A DNA stretch of 64,000 bases from contig CM055265.1 in assembly GCA_029237695.1 (NCBI GenBank), positions 68,359,903-68,423,902 of the forward strand, given 5' to 3'. This document shows positions 11,936 to 23,300 of the stretch, piece after piece. A program made the translations under genes and the position numbers. This DNA is from Conchocele bisecta (Eukaryota > Mollusca > Bivalvia > Lucinida > Thyasiridae). The notes under the pieces were generated by a model. It saw nothing but the letters and a program-made list of their open reading frames with translations, ran no database searches and had not been told where the DNA came from. Position 1 is the stretch's first letter. Every line of letters begins with the position of its first letter.

Positions 11936-12492
11936 TTTTCCTATGAATTACCCAGTGTCGGTTCATGAGAAAACTTACATTACCTTCAATTTTAAGCCAG
12001 CATAGCTACGCTGGTTTTGAGATATTTTCCATGAGGTACATTTTCTCATGAATTGCCCAGTGTCGGCACATGAGAAAATGTACTTTATGGAATTTTCAAA
12101 TTGAAACCAGCATAGTTAGGCTGGTTTTGTGATATTTTACATGAGGTACATTTTCTCATGAATTGTCCAGTGTCGGCACATGAGTACATGTACTTTAAGG
12201 AATTTTTAAATTGCAATCACCATAGCTAGGCTGGTTTTGAGATTTTTTACATAAGGTACATTTTCTCATGAATTTCTCATGGAAACGTACCTTATGGAAT
12301 TTTCAAATTGTAACCAGCTAGAATGGTTTTCAGATTTGTTTCCATTAAGTACCTTTTACCATGAATGTCGGTTCGTGAGAAAACATACCTAATTGAATTT
12401 CAAATTGAAACCAGCATAGCTAGACTGGTTCTGAGAGTTTTTCCATAAGGTACCCTTTCCTATGAATTACCCAGTGTTGATTCAAGAGAAAA
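11936..12492. repeat. Tandem repeat, five units of about 105-110 bp
   Basis: Units begin near 11936, 12041, 12151, 12261, 12356 and 12466 and share CATGAATTGCCCAGTGTCGG, ATTTTCAAATTGAAACCAGC, CATAGCTAGGCTGGTTTTGAG and an ATGAGGTACATTTT joint. Units diverge moderately. No coding capacity is seen. Confidence 0.85.
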
Positions 12493-12606
12493 GTGATCAG
12501 TCATCAGTCGGGGTAGATATACATGCTGATCATTGTCTACACTGGTCTACATATTGGTGAGGTCCGTGATAGTCTGATCAGTCAGGAAAGATATGCATGC
12601 TCATCA

Positions 12607-12835
12607 GGGGCCGTTTCACTAAACTTCGTACGACTAAAATGTTCGTAAGTGCAAAATTATGATAGTCTGTAAGTTTCACATTAACATTGTTTTCTTGTAA
12701 ATAAATATTGGATTTAAATTTATTGAGCATAGGCTGCATATGCAATAAATGTAAATCCATAAATTTACAGACGATCTTAAATTTGCACTTACGAACATTT
12801 TAGTCGTAATTAAGAAGTTTAGTGAAACGGGCCCC
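12607..12835. mobile_element. MITE family B, copy 1
   Basis: Inverted ends GGGGCCGTTTCACTAAACTT and AAGTTTAGTGAAACGGGCCCC (with the small differences typical of old copies). The next inner block ACTAAAATGTTCGTAAGTGC is also inverted at the far end. Copy 2 is at 18054-18287 and a damaged piece at 25083-25172. Confidence 0.85.
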
Positions 12836-13274
12836 AGCGTTGTACACTGGAATACAGCTGGTAGCTCAAATGACCACAATCAGACAGTGACCATGCACCG
12901 CAATTAGACTCATGTGATGGAGGGTCATAATTAAAGGATGCCTATATTTCATGTAAAATGTTAATCAGTTAACATTTATTAAGACTATGAGAGGAGCTTC
13001 GTTGTAAATTATGTATGAATTGCGTACATACTCTGTATTACATGGACGTCACCAGCATTTTTGAAAAGCTGGTTCGACTTTCAGCTGTGAAGCAACCGAG
13101 CCCTTACAGATTTCGGTTGTTTCATAGTCTCATAGATATTTTGATTTCTAGAAGCCAAATGCTGCATTCGGGTATGTTTCTACAAAAGATAGCCGGGGAA
13201 ACCAATGCTGGCCGGGTCTATTTAAAAACATATTTCTGAAAATTAGCTTATTGCAATACGTTTGGCGCCGCTTG

Positions 13275-13887
13275 CAGTAGCGGATTCAGGTGGGGGGCGG
13301 GGGCCAGGGGAGGCGGGGGGCCGGGGGCTGGGGGCCGGGGGCCCGGGGGCCCGCCCCCCCCCTTCAGAAATCCCGATTTTTTTTATTTTATTTTTTTTTG
13401 TTACGAAATATTGAGCGTAGAATGCAGGAAATGGCTTCCTCAATTCAAAAAATTACGAGGGGGGGGGGGGGGGGCATGCCCCGGACCCCCCTACCCAACT
13501 CCCTCGCACGATCAGTCGACTAACGAGCATGTCCCGATTTTTTATTTTTTTTAAGAAATATTGAGCGTAGAATGCAGGAAATGGCTTCCTCAATTCAAAA
13601 AAATACGAGGGGGGGGGGGGGGGGGCATGCCCCCGGACCCCCCTACCCAACTCCCTCGCACCGATCAGTCGACTAACGAGCATGTCCCGATTTTTTATTT
13701 TTTTTAAGAAATATTGAGCGTAGAATGCAGGAAATGGCTTCCTCAATTCAAAAATTAAAATTTCCGGGGTTGGGGGGGGGGGGGGGAGGGGCCCTCGCAC
13801 CGCTCAGTCGACGAACGAGCATACCTCGTTCAAGTTCCATGTGCCCCCCCCCCCCCCCCCCTTGGTGAAATCCTGGATCCGCCACTG
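13275..13887. mobile_element. G-rich hAT-like element with internal tandem repeats
   Basis: Ends CAGTAGCGGATTCAGG and CCTGGATCCGCCACTG resemble the common hAT end CAGTGGCGGATCCAGG. Inside are three tandem units of about 150 bp (near 13370, 13525, 13680). Each contains GAAATATTGAGCGTAGAATG, GGAAATGGCTTCCTCAATTC and a long G run. Flanks GCTTG and GCTTT may be a 5-bp duplication with one change. Confidence 0.75.
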
Positions 13888-14038
13888 GCTTTAATGTATT
13901 TTTTGTTGGTAGGGCTTTTGAATATTCATGTACTGAAAATAGCTATCGCGGACCTAATTTATATAAACAAAATCCTGCTGGCTCCAAAAAAAGGGGTTCG
14001 AACCTCCAATAGCAACGTCCTTGCTATAGACAATGATA

Positions 14039-14102
14039 CAGGCGCGGATACAGGGAGGGGAGGGGGGGGGGCGGGAGGCAATTATTTCTGTATCCGCGCC
14101 TG
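14039..14102. mobile_element. Minimal 64-bp MITE with perfect 5-bp target duplication
   Basis: Ends CAGGCGCGGATACAG and CTGTATCCGCGCCTG enclose only a G-rich 34-bp core. TGATA lies directly outside both ends (14034-14038, 14103-14107). It is the same family as 1562-1840 and sits 170 bp before the NCDN start codon. Confidence 0.85.
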
Positions 14103-14272
14103 TGATAGATAGCCTACACCTGGCCGCACGTGGCTACATTTTGGCCGTTATTTGGCCGCATTTTATGCCGCAGAATAAACTTGTCCTTGACAATCTTCAG
14201 TTATTAAGATCAAAAGTAGTGTGAACTTCCTGTTCGTAAATTTGACGCATTTATTTATGTTTTCGAGCAACT
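14103..14272 (+). promoter_or_regulatory. NCDN 5' flank / likely 5' UTR and proximal promoter
   Basis: Directly upstream of the NCDN start codon. It contains GCACGTGG (E-box core CACGTG), three GGCCG-type repeats (TGGCCGCA, TGGCCGTTATTTGGCCGC) and ACTTCCTG (ETS-like). No TATA box is clear. The transcription start is unknown. Confidence 0.35.
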
Positions 14273-14356
14273 ATGGGCGAAAATCAACTGGAAGCTTATC
14301 TATTAGCCCTTGAAAATGCTGATACAGATAATGAAAAGTTTGCAGCGCTCTTAATG
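14273..14356 (+). CDS. NCDN: NCDN exon 1 (start codon)
   Basis: ATG at 14273 has A at -3 and G at +4, and an in-frame TGA lies at 14243. It encodes [20 protein letters not shown] then EKFAALLM, matching the vertebrate LERYLGALREAKND/QFAALLL start. The best protein fit ends at ATG with a GC donor (GCATGT). Alternatively it runs 4 bp further to a GT donor (see exon 2). Confidence 0.85.
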
Positions 14357-17300
14357 GCATGTATTAATAAAAACTGATAGCAACGTTAGCGTCTTTTAGT
14401 CCTACCGCGAAAACTCATAACACTCCCATAGCAACTGGACGCTCAATTAGCAAGTAGATTAACAGCAAAAACAAATTGGTTTGCTTTTCACACTCTAAAC
14501 GTTTCAGAACATATTTATTTTTTCTAACATTTGTGAACTGATTACACAAATGACACGTGTATACATGTATGAAGTATTTCTAAGGGGAAAGAGTGTCGCC
14601 TGATGTGGGGTTTGAACCCACGACCCCCGTAACACTAGCATGGCGCTCTTACCAACTGAGCTAACCGGGCGATCGTGTCTCAACACCACAGCGAACACTA
14701 CACTCCTCCCCTTGTTATCATTTGGGAGCCAGGCATCAACCTTGCAGCTTCATGAGGAGTATAGCCTGCAACCCAAAGTACACCCAGGCTGTTTACTTCT
14801 GACACCGTTGAAGTATTTCTAAGGGGAAAAAGTATCGCCCGATGTGGGGTTTGAACCCACGACCCCCGTAGCACTAGCACGGCGCTCTTACCAACTGAGC
14901 TAACCGGGTGATCGTGTCTCAACTCCACACTGAACACTACATGTATTCGAATTGTATGCAAGTTTTCCGCTTTATAATAAAGTTAACTTTATAGGCAACG
15001 GGTTGTACTATATAGCTACACCACGCTACACAGTAAAAATGTGCGTAATAGCATTTACACTTCACGGACTAAAATATAGAAAAAAATATGCGGGGTGTTG
15101 ACGTTCATATTTCGCTATATCGTTATTGAGAGAATTCTATAATGTGACACAAAGATATATAGTAACATAAACCTACCTAATAAAGTGTGTATTAGCAAAA
15201 TTTGTAGGTCACTCTCCACAAAGTTGAAAATAAACAAAGAACGCTTCAAACGCACATTTGGAAAAGCTACTCCGTCGTAACTCTTATGTAATGCAGTGTA
15301 ATGAAATGTAATTAGAGTTATGTACTCAGAACTAGTAGCCCCAATTCTCGTGGATTCGTGCCTTCTCATAGAATAGTGTTAATTGAAAATGATCTTAAAA
15401 AGGTATTTCAAGTTGTTTCCCACGGTTTTATAAGTTACAGTTACATACAATTGTGATTTACCAACTATTTTGTGATTTTTCTACATACTCCCTTAATCTG
15501 AAGAGGGTCTGTTCGCAAATGATCATAAAATGTGATATATGTTGATTTGTAGATGAATCTGGACTTCACCATATTTACATTTGATGCATCTAGGCAGCAA
15601 GACTTCTTTATTGTATGAGTGATCAAGGAATGTCACTCAAATGTGCAGAAAGTTGTAGGGCACGAACCTGATGAGAAGTTTCAAGATCAATTAGGTGACT
15701 TGGGTGGGTTGATTCTAAGGATAGAGTCTTCAAGATGACTTGCATAAACAACAACAATTTTGGTGAATTCCCTATGTGCTCTCATAGTAAAGTGTTTGAA
15801 CTTTATATTGATGTATACATTTTCAGGAATTAATTAGAATATAACACACAATATGAATTTATGTGCTTAGGCAGGGGCACGGATCCATGAGAATAGGGAC
15901 TATTACTGTCTGTTTCACGAAAGCTGCCCAAATTTTACGGCCATATAAACAATTCAAAAACAATATTGTTTTTGATAATATTAAATTAAAGGAAAATTTA
16001 AGAATGAGCCTTCTTTTTATTTCGCGAAATTTGGTCAAATATTGATTTTATTACGAAAAATTGATTTGTCTATGGGAATTTAACATGGGCGAAAAAGGTA
16101 GAGGAGTTGTGGGAGGAGTCAAAAAACTTTTTTTTTTGGAAATTGACTCCGAAACCTAGCTAGATAGCTTTTTGGAAAAATGAAAAATCTAACTAAGAAA
16201 AACAAAAAGTTAAATTTTAAAAATCGGGGTCCAGTATTTCTGAAATTCTAAAGAAAATTCCCCATTTTAAATCCCCATAGACATCTTCACGGAGTGAAGA
16301 TGTCTATGGGGATTTAACATGGGGAAATTTTGTTTTCGCAATAAAATCAATATTTGACCAAATTTCACGAAATAAAAAGAAGGCTCATTCTTAAATTTTC
16401 CTTTAATTTAATATTATCGAAAACAATATGGTTTTTTAATTGTTTATACATGTATGGCCGTAAAATTTGGGCAGCTTTCGTGAAACGGACAGTAGTTTTA
16501 GTTATGAGTACATACGAGTACATAGCACATTACATTGCATTACATAAGCATTGTGATGGAGTAGTTTTTCCAAATTTGCATTTGTAGTGTTCTTTGTTTA
16601 CTTTCTATTTCATGGAGAGTGACCTAAGAATTGTGTTACACTTTATTACATGTAGGTGAGTTTATAATACTTTTGCCTCATATTTTAGAATTTTCTGCCA
16701 ATAACAATATAGCGAAGGTTGCTTTCTTTGTTGAACTATTATTTTCGTAAACAAGACCGCTATTCCACAAACGATGTCTCACGATTTTGACTATATTCTG
16801 TATAACAGTAGCATAGCGTTTAAACAGCTTGTTTATTCCCAAATGAACATAATTTATCCACAGGTGGAAGACTCGGACCTATGACACCAAAAAAATGCCT
16901 ATTAAAAAAAATCCCATTACCCCACCCACTTGGTCTCGTACAGTACATAACGTTAATTATGTACTGTACGAGACCAAGTGGGTGGGGTAATGGGATTTTT
17001 TTAATAGGCATTTTTTTGGTGTCATAGGTCCGAGTCTTCCACCTGTGAATTTATCGTGACATACATGTATGCTAGGAAAAATTAGCCAATGCACAGAATT
17101 AGCCAAAATGACAGTACTTCATGTACTTGGAACAAAATCTGAACTAAATGTCAAACTATGATCTCTCCATATGGTCATCATATTGTCCACCAATGTCAAC
17201 TCTATTCCCAAGGTGAACCATTTCTGTTTCAGGTTGCTAAAGTTACTAATAATGAAATTTGTGGCCTGTTGGGAAAGAAACGGATTTTAGAAGCCATTGG

Positions 17301-20300
17301 ACCAAAATTCTTTTCCAGATTGCTGAAGACAAGTGAGTTATTGTCTCACTTCGTAGAAACTTGTACATGGTGAGACTGTATAGATGGGGCTTGTGTGTTT
17401 TGTGACCAGTGTAGATCCAGATCAGCCTGTGCATCCACACAGTCTGATCAGGAGATGCCCTGTTTGCCATTACATCAATGGCACACCTGCCATGCTTCTA
17501 GCAAGCAATATAAATCATTATCAGGGTACAGGCATTGCTATTTGATCAGGAGCTACACTGGTCACAAATCTCATTAGAGACAAAATTGCTACCCCGCTCC
17601 ATACCTTTCACGCGGTATCGGAGGCGAATTATTGTAGCTAAAATCTCATAAGCCCGATTTACTTTGGTCACAGTCACATATCAGTATTTATCCCGTCAAC
17701 ACAGTGCGTATGTGCCGTGAAACACGGTGCCGTGAAACATTTTTGATATCCAGTCGATACAATTTTTGCATTTTACAGCCATTTGAAGGTGTTGACGGGA
17801 TAAATAGAATAGTAGGTTAGTGCCGTGAATGGAAAAAAATATCTGGCGCGGCACGGAAACGGGATGTGCTCGGCAGAGCCTCGCCCATCTCGTTTCCTGA
17901 GCCTTGCCAGATATTTTTTCCCATTCACGGCACTAACCTACTATTCTCTATATCTTTTCTTGACACCGTTGTCAATGCATTGAAGTTAAAACTGTCTGGT
18001 GTATGTTAATTGTATCTATGACTTGTACATGTATCTGTATATCTATTTATCAGGGGGCCGTTTCACTAAACTTTGTACGACTAAAGTGTTTGTAAGTGTA
18101 AAATTTTGATAGTCTGTAAATTTCACATTAACAATGTTTTCTTGTACACAATTATTGGATTTACATTTATTGAGCATAGGCTGCATATGCATATGTACAT
18201 GTAAATCCATCAATTGAAATTTCCAGACGATCCTAAATTTGCAGTTACGAACATTTTAATTGTTTAAAGTTTAGTGAATCGGGCCCCAGGTACTTAGCCT
18301 GGTTACCGTATTTATTCTAATATGGGGCTGTGATAGAATGGGGCTTTTGGCAGAGCTCCAGATAAGTTTTGTATCTAAAGAGCATTATACCTCCATATTT
18401 CAAATTCAATGCATATTTTACTTTTACAAATGTATTATTAATTTTCTTTCTTATTAAATAGGGAACAAATGATAAAAAATAAAACAAATTTAAAATTCAC
18501 TTATTTGCTGCAGCTCAACTATTTAAAGTAAATTTTCAACTTTATTACAGTATTTTCACTACTCGATTTGAAAATTAATGTGTATTTTCACATTGATGTG
18601 AGTATTGTGTACTCCCACTTTTGATAATAAACGCGCATTCTGCTAAAATAAGTGTGTAAAATACGCCAATACGCACCTTTTCTGGAGATCTGCTTTTGGG
18701 ATTTGTGACCAATGTAGCCTCTGATCATTTAGTACATTTTCTGTAATAATTACTAATATGATAATGATCTATATTTTTTGCACTTTATTGGTTGAATGGC
18801 GAACAATTCAGATCCTGATCAGATTGCGGAGCTACACTGGTTGCAAAAGCCATAAGCCCCATTTCTAATTACAGGAACATATGCCGTAATAACCTTAAAT
18901 ATTCGGACACCATTTGTTTTGGGAAACCCCTAAAAATAGGGGTTTCCCAAAACAAATTGTATCCAAATACATTGTTATAGCGATAAACCTGTACAACCCT
19001 ACTATCCCTAAGCACTTGGGAAACTCTTTGTTATGGGAAACCAGATATTTATAACTGTTTCCTCGAATGAATTGTGTCTGAATATTTAGGGTTATTATGG
19101 TAAGGTGCCGGCCCTATTACAGGCTCTCCCAGAATGTCAAGACTGGGGTTTCATTTAGCGCCAAATTGTAGATGCCTTTTAGGGCCGAAAGTCCGAGTTG
19201 TCCAACGCTGATGTGCACATTTTTCATGTATACATGTACCTCTACATTTAATTGTTACAATATCAGCTGATTATCTCCGTTTAAATTGCTCCAGAAATTA
19301 ACACCGGAAGTTCAATACTGACTATGAGTGGACTAGCAACTTTATCCTTTCGTTGTTTCCTTTCAATTGTCTGATTTGTAATTTTCCTGGCCAGATACTT
19401 CCGTGATATTCCCAGCATTCGGGCAGTTGATGATATCCTCGGCGATTTCTGTAGTAATTTGTGGGCTACAACAGACATGGTTGACTTTCTTAGTGAGTTT
19501 CTTTTGTTCTTTGAAGCTGATTTCAAAGACTCAATTATTTCATACTGTGTTTCCAATTTTCGACGGCTACCATTTCCCACAAACACAGCTTGTAGACTTG
19601 GGCTTTCGCGTAGGGTTTTACGCGATCTGGGTGTAGACTGCCGCAATTGTCTCAATTATCCGCACCTTCTTCGCTGCCGATTCTGGTAGAGCTTCTCTCG
19701 CCCGTTTGTATGCCCGAGACGCACTACTTTTGTGTTTATATGCACTGGTTTGTTCTCCCTTAACAACTGGTGATTTGGTACCAGCTTCTTCAACTGATGA
19801 ATTACAATGATCACCAAAGAATGCGGCCCCCAATTTTATGCGAAGACGGAAGTTTTTCACACGGTCTCTCGTACGCTCCTTTTGTTGTTCCTCTTTTTTC
19901 CGACTTTCTGCCACTTGCAGTCGGTGTTTTTCTCGAAGTTGTCTCTGTGTTTGATGGTTAGGCATTTCTTTAGCAACGGTCTGGGATTTCTTCTGTCGAT
20001 GTTTTCGCACACGTTCTGCTGTATCGCGTCTGGTTTTCTCTAATGCCGCTTTTAGTTTGCGTGGATGTTTTTCTAAGTACTCCATCTGTTTCTGCCGTTC
20101 TGCTCGTTTACGCTCTGCGTCTTTTTTCTGTGCCACCAGCAGCAGTTTTTGCTGAAATTGAAATTTAAGAAATCATAATGTGCATGTACAATCAGTATTA
20201 ATTTTATTCATTGCACGGTGAAATAGTAAGCGTCGTGTTCATCGTGTTCATCATGTTCATCATGCATGGAATAAATACTGAAAATGTACATTATGATTCC

Positions 20301-23300
20301 TTAAATTTCAATTAAATGTAGTAACACATTCTTAAACTGAGATTATAAATGTATCACATTATAATTTAATGGAAAATTATAATATTTCTCCAGGAAAGAG
20401 TATGTCATGATCACTCATTTGAATTGTCTTGTCAATTAGGTTCCAACGACTTGTCAGAACATTGAATAATTATACTTTAGCAACCATTGTATACCCTGAT
20501 CAGATTCACTCTGACATGTTTGATACATATACAAAATGTATAGTAATGCCTACCTTATCCTGCTTCAATTTTTCTCTCTGTTTTCTTTTTCTTTCTCACG
20601 TTTTATACTTATTGCATCCATGATGGTGAGAGTCTGACAACTGATCAACTCGCATACTATGCAGCAATATTAATTAATCATACAGATTTTGAGAATGACT
20701 ACAGGAAATTGCCTGCTGTGATTTGGAGTCTGGTGCTATACCGTCATCTGGTGTGCCTGCTGTGTTGATACATCCTCTCAACTATCTATGTTGGATTAGT
20801 TAGAATATTGCATAACTTGATGTAAAAACAGATGAAATCGATCCTGTGACAATCTACAAGTAGGAAAAAGCATTGAGAAATGTTTCATGGGCTCACGACA
20901 CACCATACATCATATGTGTAACGTCCGTCCCATTGGTGTAATGTCCATTCCCAGTAGAGAATATAAGCAAAATCAAACAAACTATCTATGTAAACCAAAA
21001 ACTTACATTGCGCTGGTATGCAGACTAACTTATCTACACAGAATATGTAAATTAATTGAAAAAATCTATGTCTGAGGCTCGACTGTGCGAGGTTTCATGT
21101 CCGTTGAAATGGTATGTTACAGAACATTGTGGTTTGAAGACAATAAAAATGGACAGAAATGAAAATAACTAGTACATTTGTTAATTTATGACAACTTGTA
21201 TGTGTTTGATTTCTATTTCAGTACTAAAATGTATGACTATGATGCTTAATCTGCATAATAATAGACATAATATATACTATTGAGAATTGTGACGGACGTT
21301 ACTGTGACGGACGTTACACATAACTTTTGAACATTGGTCCAGGTTTTGTTCACAACTGCATTTATGCTCGTAATTTGATAATTATAGAATAAGGTCCATG
21401 TTTACCTAGAAGATAATTTGTGTTTTAACTATGTATGATGTTTTTATTTGAAAATAATCATATGTGATGGACGTTACAGATTTTCCGTCACAAAAAAAAA
21501 ATGTGATTAAAATTATGATTTTCTCAAATTTTCATTAATTGTGTCAAGCCATACATTGTATGTTTCAAATATGATAAAGACCACTTAGCTAAGTCATAAA
21601 ACTAGTGTAATATAACTACTTCTGTGCACTTTCTTGCTTAGTCTTAAAACTAGGGCTATACCACAAAGTCGAGCCGTTACATTGGGTATGTTTTACTTAA
21701 AACTATATGCGGTACAGAAAACTATATGCGGTACAATGTTATATAATATATCATATTAAAGGTAACAAAATTGCACATTCTCTCAAAACAAGTTTATATC
21801 TGACACTGCTGCTAAATTTTATACTTCTGTATTTGAAAACTATGCAAAAAGTTGATGCTAACCCGTTACATACAAAAATGGCCATATTTGGCCACTATAA
21901 ATTAAAAAAAAAAAACACTTTCCAGTGACCGATTTAAACAAAAGTCGCATCTACACGAGCGTAATAATACTGGCTTTAACATTAAAATGTTTTAAATTGT
22001 GTTACATATTCTTATTGTATTTAGGCTGTACATGTTTTTTAACCCAATTGTCCACTTTACTGTGCAACAGGCCAAGTTGCTATTTTTCAATACGCTACAA
22101 CTTCTTTACCGCACCGTATGTATATAGGTAAATCTACGATGTGCTTGTAGTTTGTAGTTGTCTAAACTTAATTGTAGATTACCGTTTTGGTCTACCATCA
22201 TTAATGTCCTGTAGCCTATTTCATCAACATTGCAAAGTATACTTTCCTAGCAAAGTATACTTTGAGGGAGTAATCATTTATTTTTCCTGGAATACATTAT
22301 TTCATATAGAAGTACCAAACGCATATATTTCATGATTAAAAATATGCAGAATTATTATACTGAATTTATTACATTATCACAGCCAATTTGGCTGTGATAA
22401 TGTAATAAATTCAGTATAATAAAAATTAATAAATTTATCATAAAATTGAAAATTTCTCCCTCAAAGTATACTTTGCTACTAAAGTATACTTTGCAATGTT
22501 GATGAAATGGGCTACAGATGGTACATCTGCTCATTCAGAGTTACGTATGATAAACTAATGATAAAGCAAATTTTAATTTGCTGCTACTTACATTCAGTGA
22601 ATTCCTGGGAAATGAACCCTGAATAATTGGACATATTTTACTCGATTTCTATGAAATTTTAATATTGAACACCCTAATTAGCACACCGTTTTATGCTTTG
22701 TAACGTGCACGGGCACATATATGTGGCTGTGAGTGTGACTGGAGAAATGGGGCTTATGGGTTTTGTGACCAGTGTACATGTAGATCCAGATCAGCCGCAC
22801 AGTCAAAACATCATGACGTCATGATTTTCTGGGCTGAAAATAGTTTTGACTATTCCACGGGCACGCGGAACTATTGACTGGGCAAGCGGAACAATTGCCC
22901 AGTCACATCAAAACCCAGGGAATTAGTCAAAACTATGGAATATCAACTTATTTAGGGAGTTGGGTAATAAAGATCTTTATCACACACTACAGGAGTGTGT
23001 AGCTCCTGGTCACAAATCCCATAAGCCCCATTTCTCCAGTCACAGCCACATATTAGGATCAATATGTTGTCTGTATTGACCAACTGTGGAAATGTAGTGC
23101 ACAAAACGTCGTATCAGCCATTGACGCTGATGAAATGCATCACTGATAATCTGAATTAAATTGTTAATTTTGGACTATTTTATCAATAAAAAAGAGTAAT
23201 GTTTCTAAATTTTAAAAATAATGACAAACACTGCAGATCCTGATGAGATGGCTCGTTACGAGCCATCTCATCTGGATCTACAGTGTTTGAAAATATTGGT

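Noticed and set aside
14504..14961. Minus-strand frames containing [10 protein letters not shown]
   Set aside because: They are translations of the tRNA-like repeat, not proteins.
16861..17046. Rho-independent terminator or riboswitch
   Set aside because: Intron-rich animal DNA; the palindrome is far longer than any such element and fits a foldback transposon.
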